Below are positions 8,992-16,373 of a stretch of DNA of 54,981 nt, piece by piece. Every line of letters starts with the position of its first letter. The stretch's first letter is position 1. Below the pieces are notes generated by a model. That model was not told the DNA's origin and did no database searches. It saw only the letters and a list, made by a program, of their open reading frames with translations. The stretch covers positions 1 to 54,981 of the forward strand of contig CALFFN010000031.1 in assembly GCA_937958185.1 (NCBI GenBank). The letters run 5' to 3'. The translations under genes were made by a program, and so were the position numbers. The DNA is from an uncultured Neglectibacter sp. (GTDB taxonomy: Bacteria > Bacillota > Clostridia > Oscillospirales > Acutalibacteraceae).

Positions 8992-9456
8992 ATGGAACCT
9001 GTTACGATAAAGCCACATCATTTTATGGACATCATCAAGCTGTACGGCGGCGGGCTGGAACGGTTCGTGCCCGACCCCGCCATGGGGCACGATTTTTACC
9101 GCATTGGCAATCTGGTTTTGGAGAACCCGGAGCTGCCCCTTCGCCTGACAACGGAAGGCGATGATATTTGTAAGCCCTGCAAATACTACGCCGGACGCTG
9201 CTCAGACCTGATTTCCCATATCCCGGGGATCATGGAAAAGGATTCCTATAATAAATTGCTGGACAGCCGTATTCTAAAGCTGTTCCATTTGGCAGGACCC
9301 GGCTATACGCCGCGGACGCTCTGCCAAGCGCTGTACCGGCAGCGTTCTCTGATTTTTGACGTCTGGAAAGAAGAAAACCGGGAAGCTGCCGAAAAGCGGT
9401 ATGCCCTCTTTTCGGCAGGAGCAGAGCGGTATTTGAAGGAACGGTGCCAGGAATAG
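8992..9456 (+). CDS. DUF1284-like cysteine-containing protein
   Basis: A 154-residue soluble protein, 17 nt after the dehydratase gene and so probably in its operon. It opens with a PHHF motif (residues 8-11). It has a cysteine cluster DDICKPCKYYAGRCSD near residues 57-72, and then MEKDSYNKLLD. The spacing of PHH, the CxxC pair and the following KD resembles DUF1284 proteins, which are proposed metal- or Fe-S-binding proteins of unknown function. A role in cluster supply to the Fe-S dehydratase upstream would fit but is only inference. The start has AAAGGAAG upstream. Confidence 0.6.
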   Translation: MEPVTIKPHHFMDIIKLYGGGLERFVPDPAMGHDFYRIGNLVLENPELPLRLTTEGDDICKPCKYYAGRCSDLISHIPGIMEKDSYNKLLDSRILKLFHLAGPGYTPRTLCQALYRQRSLIFDVWKEENREAAEKRYALFSAGAERYLKERCQE

Positions 9457-9556
9457 CCTTTCCCTGCCGGGATACCGTTGTGCCGTCCATGATACCTGTC
9501 CGCGAACCAGTTGTACCGATCTCACCGCTATTTTATCATAATCACAGATACAAAAA

Positions 9557-9590
9557 GGAAGCCGCGTACCCGATCTGGTACGCGGCTTCC
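9557..9590. terminator. bidirectional terminator
   Basis: A perfect 14-bp GC-rich stem (arms 9557-9570 and 9577-9590, loop CGATCT) sits between the convergent DUF1284-like and aldo/keto reductase genes. An A-run on its left gives a T-run for the minus strand. Confidence 0.8.
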
Positions 9591-9628
9591 CTGTATTGGC
9601 ACACAGCCGTACTTTTTTAATCGCTGCT

Positions 9629-10618
9629 TTACCGTGTGTTCTGCGCCATAACGCCTACCAGCGCGTGGGGGACGTACAGCTCCTCCAGATAGGCAAGCTC
9701 GTCGGCGGTCAGCTCCAGGTCCACCGCCTTTGCCACACCCTCAATGTGGTGCAGCTTGGTGGCGCCCACCACAGGGGCAGTGACCTTCGTCAGCAGCCAC
9801 GCAAGGGAAACCTCTGTCATGGACACATTGTGGCGGTCGGCAAGCTCTGCCACACGGGCAATGATCTTCCCGTCCTGCTCAGCCGTGGCATTGTACTTGC
9901 CCATGGCAAATTTATCCTCCTCCAACCGCTTGGACGCCTCGCCCGGGCGCTTGGACAGCCTGCCTGCCGCCAAAGCGCTGTAGGGCGTCATGGCGATATT
10001 GTCTTCCCGGCAGAGTTGCGCCATTTCCCTTTCTTCCTCCCGGAAAATCAAATTGTAGTGCCCCTGTACGGAGACCAGTTTCGCGTAGCCCTCCCGGTCG
10101 GCAAAGGCGTTTGCCCTGGCAAGCTGGTAGGCATAGCAGTTGGAAATGCCCAGTGCCCGCACCTTTCCCGCCTTTACCGCATCGTTCAGGGCTTCCATGG
10201 TCTCCTCAATGGGCGTGTGATAGTCCCAGGAATGAATGATGTACAAATCCACATAGTCCATACCCAGATGGGTCAGGCTGGCGTCCAGCATGTTCCGCAC
10301 GTGCTGCTTCCCCGTCACGCCGTTTTCGATCTCCGCCGGGCCGCGGGGCGGGAATTTTGTCGCCACCACCACGTCCTCCCGGCGGGCAAGGTCCCGGAGG
10401 ATACGTCCCAGGTACTCCTCCCCCGTGCCGCCCTGATAGCTGATGGCGGTGTCATAAAAATTGACCCCCAGCTCCAGCCCGCGCTTCACGATCTCCCTGG
10501 AGCTTGCTTCGTCCAGCGTCCAGCTGTGCATTCCTTTTCCGGGGTCTCCAAAGCCCATGCACCCCATGCAGATACGGGACACGTTCAAGTCAGAATTGCC
10601 AAGCCTTGCGTACTTCAT
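9629..10618 (-). CDS. Aldo/keto reductase
   Basis: A 329-residue NAD(P)H-dependent oxidoreductase with a TIM-barrel fold. The catalytic tetrad is complete: Asp56 and Tyr61 (NFYDTAISY), Lys88 (VVVATKFPP) and His129 (YIIHSWDYHTP). The family opening is seen in MKYARLGNSDLNVSRICMGC. Cofactor-binding features near the C-terminus include VAWLL-like and KVTAPVVGATKLHHIEG. It resembles the YghZ/Kv-beta and YakC groups that reduce aldehydes such as methylglyoxal or sugar-derived carbonyls. AAGGAGG lies 6-10 nt before the start. It is a single gene, followed on the same strand by the flavodoxin lipoprotein further upstream. Confidence 0.92.
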   Translation of the reverse strand: MKYARLGNSDLNVSRICMGCMGFGDPGKGMHSWTLDEASSREIVKRGLELGVNFYDTAISYQGGTGEEYLGRILRDLARREDVVVATKFPPRGPAEIENGVTGKQHVRNMLDASLTHLGMDYVDLYIIHSWDYHTPIEETMEALNDAVKAGKVRALGISNCYAYQLARANAFADREGYAKLVSVQGHYNLIFREEEREMAQLCREDNIAMTPYSALAAGRLSKRPGEASKRLEEDKFAMGKYNATAEQDGKIIARVAELADRHNVSMTEVSLAWLLTKVTAPVVGATKLHHIEGVAKAVDLELTADELAYLEELYVPHALVGVMAQNTR

Positions 10619-10781
10619 AAAAACTCCTCCTTTTCCTTTGCCATCTGTTTTGTTTGGATATCTGTATGGTATCGGGAAAGCCCCGGAATGCCCAATAGCC
10701 CTTCCCGTATCCCTTATCGTGCCGGAAAAATAAGGAAACCGCGGCGTACCAACTGCCCCGCTCTTTCCAAAACGACGAGGA

Positions 10782-11504
10782 TTATTCCGCCGTGAGCGGG
10801 AGGTCCAAGCCGTCGACCCAGCTCAACAGCTCCTCCTGATTTGTGTCACTGCTGAAACGCTGCCCGGGAAGCCAATCCGCGCCTGCGGTCAAGCTCTCAA
10901 GGCTCGCAGCGCTGGAGCCGATCGGGCTGCTGCCGGAGGTGCAAAAAGGTATGATGGTCTTCCCGCTCCAGTCATAGCTTTCCAGAAACGCGCTGATAAT
11001 CCTGGGAGCCTGTCCCCACCAGATGGGGTAGCCAACAAATACTATGTCGTACTGCTCCATATTCTCCACCGGGTCGCTGACGGCGGGACGGGAATTGGGG
11101 TCGTTCATTTCCACAGAGGAACGGCTGCCGCTGTCGCTGTAGTTCAGGTCGGCGTCCGTGTAGGGTTTTTCCGGGACGATCTCATAGAGGTCGGCGCTTA
11201 ATCCCTCTGCCAGATACTCTGCCAGCGGGCGGGTGTTGCCCGTGGCGGAGAAGTAAGCGACCAGCACCTTTGTATCGGCGTCGGGTCCGGGTGTGGTCTC
11301 GTCAGCAGGCTCTTTCACAGGAGTGGGCTGGGGCACGGGCGTCGGTTCACTCGCGGCGGAGCTGGCAAAGCCAGAAACGGTTTCGCTGCTGGGATTTGCC
11401 GTATTTGGGGTAGTCACAGCGCCGCTGGGCGAGCCTTCCCCCGCACAGGCGGTCAAAACGCACACCGCCAGCAGCGCAAGCAATAAAGCGGTCATTTTCT
11501 TCAT
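10782..11504 (-). CDS. Flavodoxin-like lipoprotein
   Basis: An exported FMN-binding electron-transfer protein of about 240 residues. The N-terminus is a lipoprotein signal (LLALLAVCVLTACAG, lipobox TAC), then a Ser/Thr/Pro-rich linker, then a flavodoxin domain from about residue 80. The FMN phosphate loop is AYFSATGNTRPLAEYL. The ring-contact segments are VFVGYPIWWGQAP and FCTSGSSPIGSS. This belongs to the Flavodoxin_4 group that is often lipid-anchored outside the cell in gut Firmicutes. The start at 11504 is preferred because GGAAGGA lies 9 nt upstream; the earlier ATG at 11513 touches that site. The redox partner is unknown. Confidence 0.88.
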   Translation of the reverse strand: MKKMTALLLALLAVCVLTACAGEGSPSGAVTTPNTANPSSETVSGFASSAASEPTPVPQPTPVKEPADETTPGPDADTKVLVAYFSATGNTRPLAEYLAEGLSADLYEIVPEKPYTDADLNYSDSGSRSSVEMNDPNSRPAVSDPVENMEQYDIVFVGYPIWWGQAPRIISAFLESYDWSGKTIIPFCTSGSSPIGSSAASLESLTAGADWLPGQRFSSDTNQEELLSWVDGLDLPLTAE

Positions 11505-11820
11505 GCAGGTCATTCCTTCCTGATCCCGTTTCGCAAATTTTATGTTCTGGCATTCCGCCGTTATCCGGCTCCCGACAGCGTTCCTGACAGAACATATTTC
11601 TCATCATTTGCTGCCAAGGCGGTCGCCCTTGGCTGCAAATTCAGTATAGCGAAGAAAACCCTGCTTGTAAAATGCCTATTTTGTTGGTTGTTCATGCCTG
11701 AAAGGCATGGAATTCAAAATGTAATATGAGTAACCTGCAAGCATTTCCCACAAGAGCCTGGAAGTGTACGGCGCTTCTTTTTGCCAAACGCCGGTTTTTC
11801 CAAACCTTATTCCGGGAAAG
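11505..11820. other. Intergenic region upstream of the flavodoxin gene
   Basis: No convincing gene. A 7-bp inverted repeat (GCCAAGG / CCTTGGC, 11613-11633) lies about 110 nt upstream of the flavodoxin start, beside a minus-strand CTATACT-like -10 box. It could be an operator or a small hairpin. Confidence 0.35.
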
Positions 11821-11877
11821 AAAAAAGCGGCGCTTTGCCCCCCTTCACTGGAAAACCGTGGGCAAATACGCCGCTTT
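11821..11877 (-). terminator. terminator of the histidine kinase gene
   Basis: On the minus strand a long stem pairs AAAGCGGCG-TA-TTTGCCC with GGGCAAAGCGCCGCTTT and runs into T6. It lies 15 nt after the kinase stop codon. Confidence 0.8.
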
Positions 11878-11892
11878 GGCATGCACATTCAT

Positions 11893-13863
11893 TCAAAGCC
11901 GCTTAAGCGGCAGCCGCAGGGTGAAGGTACTGCCGGCGCCCAGCCGGGAGCTTGCCTCTGCCGTGCCGCCATGTTCCAGGGCGATGGCGCGGACGATGAA
12001 CAGACCCATACCCTGACCGCTGCCATCGGGGCGGTGGGTAAAGCCCCGGTCAAACACATGGGGCAGGTCGGCAGGGTCGATCCCCGCACCGGTATCCGTG
12101 ACAGAAATGACCGCCCATTCTTCCTCCCGGAGCAGAGACAGCTTGACCGTCCCGTCCTCGGGCGTAAAGGACAAGGCGTTATAACAGAGGTTTTCCAACG
12201 CCGAGCGCAGCCGCTCCTCGTCCCCGGATACGATCAATTCCTCCTGTGGCAGCTCCAGGGAAAAGGTCTGTCCGAACAGCTCTATGTCCGGGCAATTATC
12301 CTCATAAAACCGCCCCAAAAAGTCATTGAGGCAGATGGGCTGAAGGGAGAGCAGTCCCCGCTCCCCCCGGGAGAAACCCTGCAATAGCTCCAGCCGCTCC
12401 TCCACCACCCCGACCCGTTCGCTGAGCGCGTCCAGATACCCGGCGGTCTCCTGGTCCAGCGCCACATTGCCGATCTGCACAAGCTCGGCGTAGTTTTTGA
12501 GGGCAGTCACGGGATTTCTGACATCGTGGATCAGATGGGCCAGCAGCTCCCGCCGTTCGGTCAGCAGGGTCTCCATGGCCCGGGTCTTGCGGTCCACCTC
12601 CTCCTGTAAATGGAGGCTCAGCCGCCGGTTTTCCGCTGCCAGGAGCACCCCCCGGTGGACCATCAGTGCGGCAAAGCCTGCCACCAGGGCAAAGCCGCCG
12701 TATTCCTCCGGCCAAGCCCCCCGGATCGGCTCAAAGCGGTTGACCGTCAGCGCCGACAGGGCAATGGACGCCCCATACAGCCCCGCGGCGCACAGCAGAT
12801 ACCGCGCCAGAGCCCTGCTTTGTTCAAGTCCCCGTATGGCTAAAAGCAGCAGATAGACCCCTGCCAAAAGCTTCCAAAGGAACAACACTACCCCATAGGT
12901 GTTGATGAAAAGGGGCGCGTATGGTAGAATAAACAACGGGAAGACCACCGTCATAGCGCACAGGCTGGCTGCGGCGGGATAGGTCAGCTTGCGGTGATAA
13001 GCCCGTACCGCGCCGCTGCTCAGTTCCCCCGCCAGCAGAATGGCGAGGAGGAGCACAGCCGCGCCGCAGAAGTCCTCCAGGGCGTATAACGTCCGCACCA
13101 GCGGCACGCCCAAAAAGCGCAGGAAGGGATAACTTACCCGTGCGGCGAAAGCCAGGCACAAAAGCCCCAGCCGCCGGTTTTGCTTGTCCCGGTCAAAAAG
13201 CCACAGGGCCAGATTGGAAAGGGCCACCACCAGGGATCCAAAGCACAAAAAGCCGTAGACCATCACCCGCTGGACGATCATTCGGGAGATGGCGGCGGGC
13301 GTTCCCACGGCAGGGGGATAGTACAGCCCGGAATAGTAGTGGGTGTAGTTGGCGCACTGAATGATGATCTCGGCGCGCTCCTCCGCCCAAAAGGCGTACA
13401 CCCCGTCCATCACATGGGGCTTGTAGGGCTCTACGCTCCCCTGCGCTCCGACCAGCGCGCCGTTTACATAGATCCGCCCGGCGCATAAGAGCTCTGGAAG
13501 GTACAGCGACAGCTCCCGGGGCGCACCCCGGTTTTCCAGGGTCAGACGGTAGGTGACCGCACCGTAGGGGCTCCCCAGATAGTGAGAGAAGTTGGGGTAT
13601 TCCCCGGCGTAGGTGTGGCGCGCCGCCGTTCGGTCTGTCAAGTCCTCCGGGGTCAGCAGCTCGCCGGGATAATACTCCCAGCCGTCCACCAAAAAGGCCA
13701 CCTGGGAGCCGTCCCCGGTCAGCACATTGTACCCATTCCCGCCGGGAAGGGCAGCGGTGTATTTGTTGTCCCAGCGGTACAGCCCCATAAAGACCGCGGC
13801 TCCCGCCAGCAAAAGGACCAGCAGGAGCGCCAGGCTCCGTTTCATTTCTTTTTTCATTGACAT
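11893..13863 (-). CDS. Membrane sensor histidine kinase, 7TMR-DISM-like
   Basis: A 656-residue sensor kinase. It has an N-terminal membrane segment (residues 10-27) and an extracytoplasmic beta-rich sensor of the 7TMR-DISM type (about 30-190, with YRLTLENRG and GRIYVNGALVGAQGS). About seven hydrophobic segments (190-405) and a coiled-coil linker follow. The HisKA domain has phospho-acceptor His446 in LIHDVRNPVTALKNY. The HATPase domain has ENLCYNAL, DTGAGIDPAD, VFDRGF and GQGMGLFIV. The sensor type usually detects carbohydrates or other surface ligands. The likely partner is the OmpR-type regulator at 15466-16143, on the same strand but separated by a plus-strand surface-protein gene that starts 29 nt away. 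The kinase must therefore have its own promoter or be read through from the regulator. Confidence 0.92.
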   Translation of the reverse strand: MSMKKEMKRSLALLLVLLLAGAAVFMGLYRWDNKYTAALPGGNGYNVLTGDGSQVAFLVDGWEYYPGELLTPEDLTDRTAARHTYAGEYPNFSHYLGSPYGAVTYRLTLENRGAPRELSLYLPELLCAGRIYVNGALVGAQGSVEPYKPHVMDGVYAFWAEERAEIIIQCANYTHYYSGLYYPPAVGTPAAISRMIVQRVMVYGFLCFGSLVVALSNLALWLFDRDKQNRRLGLLCLAFAARVSYPFLRFLGVPLVRTLYALEDFCGAAVLLLAILLAGELSSGAVRAYHRKLTYPAAASLCAMTVVFPLFILPYAPLFINTYGVVLFLWKLLAGVYLLLLAIRGLEQSRALARYLLCAAGLYGASIALSALTVNRFEPIRGAWPEEYGGFALVAGFAALMVHRGVLLAAENRRLSLHLQEEVDRKTRAMETLLTERRELLAHLIHDVRNPVTALKNYAELVQIGNVALDQETAGYLDALSERVGVVEERLELLQGFSRGERGLLSLQPICLNDFLGRFYEDNCPDIELFGQTFSLELPQEELIVSGDEERLRSALENLCYNALSFTPEDGTVKLSLLREEEWAVISVTDTGAGIDPADLPHVFDRGFTHRPDGSGQGMGLFIVRAIALEHGGTAEASSRLGAGSTFTLRLPLKRL

Positions 13864-13892
13864 GACATCACACCTCGCAGGAGGACTACCCT

Positions 13893-15428
13893 ATGGCAGG
13901 AAAACGATTCAGTATTTGGTTATGTATATTGGCGGTCACGCTGGGCTTTCTCCAGTCTCCGGCGGTCTTTGCCATGACCCTGGAGGGGTCGCGGCCCGGC
14001 GGGGAACTGCCAGCGTACGGCGCCTATCAGGTGACCCTGGACGCCCAGGTCATCGGCGATGGAAAAACTCTTTCCTATGAAACAGTGTCCCCAAGACCCA
14101 CAGGCGTCGATGTTCCTGAGGGCTTCTATCCCGGAGAGCTGACCGTGGAGCTTGCCGGACAGATCGTGATCGAGGACGGCGGCTGTCTCTCCATCGGCAC
14201 CATGTCCCACGATGACCCGAGCCAGAAAAGCCCGGCACTCCATGGCGCCCTTTCCACTAACGGTCTTATTGTGGTGCGCAGGGGAGGACGTCTTGTTTTG
14301 AAGGGCGTGACCCTTGATGAGCTTACCGGAGAGGGGCTGTTGATCGTTCAGGAGGAGGGCGGCTCGGTCGAAGCTCACAGCACGGAACTGAGCGACGACC
14401 TGGTCAGCTGGGGTCCGACAACGGTGAACAATCTCTGGGATCAGCCCCGGGACCTCTGGCTGGAGGAGGGGACCGTTCTCACCGGGACCATGCTGCCGGA
14501 AACCCTGGACACCTATCTGGAGTACCGGGGCGCCCAGTGGAAGACCACTCTTACCCTCCGATGGGACCTGGACGATTACGAGGATCAGACAAACGGAGAA
14601 TGCACTCTGACCGGGGCGTTTTTAGACGAGACCGGGAAGGCTCTGGCCTCCGTCCGCCGGCTGGCCCTCACCGTGCATTGGTACAAGCCCGACCATCTCG
14701 TGATCATGAGCACCTCATGGCGGGGGGATACCTCCGCCGTTGCCGAGCTGCGGCTGAAGGAGCTGCCAGAGGACGCCGGGGACAATGTCTGGGGCGAGAT
14801 CTCAACCGACGGCGGGGCGACCTGGGATCGCTGTGAGGATTTTACGTGGCAGGAGGAAGTGTCCGGCATCTCCTGCCTGTTCCACGTACAGGGAAGCGCG
14901 CCCCGGTACTTCCGTGTCCGGGCGGCTGATGAGCGGGGGCACCTCTACTGGGTCTCGGACGCGGTCCTGCTGCCCAAGGAGGAGACCAAGCCCAGCGACC
15001 AGGGCGGCAACCGGGGCGGCAGCACCGCCGTTATCGAACCCAGCCGGACCCCCGAGCCCGCTCCAACGCCTGTACCCACCCCGACGTCAACGCCTGCTTC
15101 CACTTCGGTTCTTACTCCGACGCCAACCCCCGTGACAGAGCCCGCGCCCACCGTGGACCCGACCATCGCACCTGCCATACCGCCTGCAGAGGAGACCGCA
15201 TCTGCGGCGCCACCCTCTGCGGAGCCAGCCCCCACGCCGCCCGCGGGGCACGGCACCCTCGACGCGCCGCCCACTCCCTCTGCGGACCCGGCTCCCACGC
15301 CATCGCCCTCTGCGGCGACGGTCAGAGCGGAAAGCCCTGACCCGATCCTGCAAGTCCTCCTGGCAGCGGCGGGCGCTGCGTTTTGCGTCCTGGTAGGTGT
15401 TTTTGTGACCCACAAAAAACGAAAATAG
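13893..15428 (+). CDS. Secreted, C-terminally membrane-anchored Pro/Thr-rich surface protein
   Basis: A 511-residue surface protein of unknown role. It has a signal peptide (residues 1-27, ending SPAVFA) and a beta-rich ectodomain (about 30-370). A 110-residue stalk is rich in Pro, Ala, Thr and Ser (PTP-type repeats, about 375-485). One transmembrane helix (VLLAAAGAAFCVLVGVFV) ends in a KKRK stop-transfer tail. No LPXTG sorting motif is present. It is read divergently from the sensor kinase, 29 nt apart, and convergently with the response regulator. It may be the ligand-binding accessory or the target of that two-component system. CAGGAGG lies 8-9 nt before the start. Confidence 0.8.
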   Translation: MAGKRFSIWLCILAVTLGFLQSPAVFAMTLEGSRPGGELPAYGAYQVTLDAQVIGDGKTLSYETVSPRPTGVDVPEGFYPGELTVELAGQIVIEDGGCLSIGTMSHDDPSQKSPALHGALSTNGLIVVRRGGRLVLKGVTLDELTGEGLLIVQEEGGSVEAHSTELSDDLVSWGPTTVNNLWDQPRDLWLEEGTVLTGTMLPETLDTYLEYRGAQWKTTLTLRWDLDDYEDQTNGECTLTGAFLDETGKALASVRRLALTVHWYKPDHLVIMSTSWRGDTSAVAELRLKELPEDAGDNVWGEISTDGGATWDRCEDFTWQEEVSGISCLFHVQGSAPRYFRVRAADERGHLYWVSDAVLLPKEETKPSDQGGNRGGSTAVIEPSRTPEPAPTPVPTPTSTPASTSVLTPTPTPVTEPAPTVDPTIAPAIPPAEETASAAPPSAEPAPTPPAGHGTLDAPPTPSADPAPTPSPSAATVRAESPDPILQVLLAAAGAAFCVLVGVFVTHKKRK

Positions 15429-15435
15429 CAAGGTT

Positions 15436-15466
15436 CCGCCCCGGTCTTGGCGCCGGGGCGGCTTTT
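15436..15466 (+). terminator. terminator of the surface-protein gene
   Basis: A perfect 9-bp stem (CCGCCCCGG / CCGGGGCGG) is followed by CTTTTTAT. The T-run touches the stop codon of the convergent response regulator gene. Confidence 0.85.
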
Positions 15467-16143
15467 TATCTGCCCAAAAAGCGATAGCCCTTGCGGTGAA
15501 TGGTCTCAATATACTGCCCCTCGGGGCACAGCCGCTCCAGCTTCTGCCTCACCCGGGCCATGCACACCTGCATATTGTGGACCCCCTGGTTCATGGGGGA
15601 CTTCCACACCCGGTCGTAAAGCTCCTCGTAAGAGAACACCTGCCCCGGATGGCGGGCCAGAAATGCCAGCAGGTCAAATTCCAGAGCGGTGAAGTTCGCC
15701 GTTCGCTCCCCAAAACGCACTTCCCGCAGCCCCAGGTCGATGGTCAGGCTGCCGAAGCTCAGCACCTCCCGCCGCTCGGCGTTTTCCCGGCGCAGGATAC
15801 GACCCCGGAGCCGCAGCTCCAGCTCCTGGAGGGAGCAGGGCTTGGCAAGATAGTCGTCTCCCCCGGCCAGCAGACCCCGAATGCGGTCGTCGGTGTCGGC
15901 ATAGGCGGAGAGGAACAGGATGGGTATGGCGCTGACCTCCCGGATCCGGCGGCAGACCTCTACCCCGTCCACTCCCGGCATCTCCACGTCCAGCACGATG
16001 GCGTCCAGGGCGGTAGAGGCGGCGGCGGACAGAGCCTCGTCCCCGTCGGCGGCGGTGACCACTTCGTAGCCCTGCTTTTCCAGATAGGCACGGTTGGTGC
16101 TTATGATATGGGCGTCGTCGTCCACCAGCAATACTCGGAACAT
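15466..16143 (-). CDS. OmpR/PhoB-type response regulator
   Basis: A 225-residue DNA-binding regulator. The receiver domain has the acidic pair in LLVDDDAH, phospho-acceptor Asp52 (LDVEMPG), the Ser79 region (FLSAYAD) and Lys101 (DYLAKPCS). The C-terminal winged helix covers residues 130-225, with FTALEFDLLAFLARHPGQVF and HNMQVCMARVRQKL, ending with the wing IETIHRKGYRFLGR. It is the likely partner of the sensor kinase at 11893-13863. The SLH surface protein is divergently transcribed 230 nt away, and that gap holds a direct repeat suited to this class of regulator. Confidence 0.92.
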   Translation of the reverse strand: MFRVLLVDDDAHIISTNRAYLEKQGYEVVTAADGDEALSAAASTALDAIVLDVEMPGVDGVEVCRRIREVSAIPILFLSAYADTDDRIRGLLAGGDDYLAKPCSLQELELRLRGRILRRENAERREVLSFGSLTIDLGLREVRFGERTANFTALEFDLLAFLARHPGQVFSYEELYDRVWKSPMNQGVHNMQVCMARVRQKLERLCPEGQYIETIHRKGYRFLGR

Positions 16144-16206
16144 CTCCCCGCCCCCTTTTTTGCAGTTTGTTTATTTTATCATACCATACGCCATCTCCGA
16201 AGAAAA

Positions 16207-16223
16207 GTCACAGGTTCGTCACA
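16207..16223. promoter_or_regulatory. Candidate response-regulator site: direct repeat GTCACA-N5-GTCACA
   Basis: Two identical hexamers (16207-16212 and 16218-16223) repeat with an 11-bp period, as OmpR-type regulators usually require. A third GTCACA lies at 16294-16299. The site sits between the divergent regulator and SLH-protein genes. Binding is inference. Confidence 0.4.
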
Positions 16224-16373
16224 TTTTTGGGAAATGTAGAAATCCTCCCCGGTCTCTGATAAAATGGTTTCATTAAGGCAGGGTGCAGAAGCTGTCACAA
16301 ATCGGGGCACGCCCCGCTCTGCCCCGGAGCGTTCCAGGACAGAATGATCCATTGAGAAAGCGAGGAAATAACG

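Noticed and set aside
11676..11888. 70-codon minus-strand frame
   Set aside because: It covers the kinase gene's terminator hairpin, has no ribosome binding site and shows no motif.
13893..15428. Sortase-anchored protein
   Set aside because: The C-terminus has a helix and KKRK tail but no LPXTG-type motif, so it is a membrane-anchored protein.
14945..15509. Gly/Val- and Arg-rich minus-strand frames over the Pro-rich stalk
   Set aside because: Low-complexity shadows of a PTP-repeat coding region.
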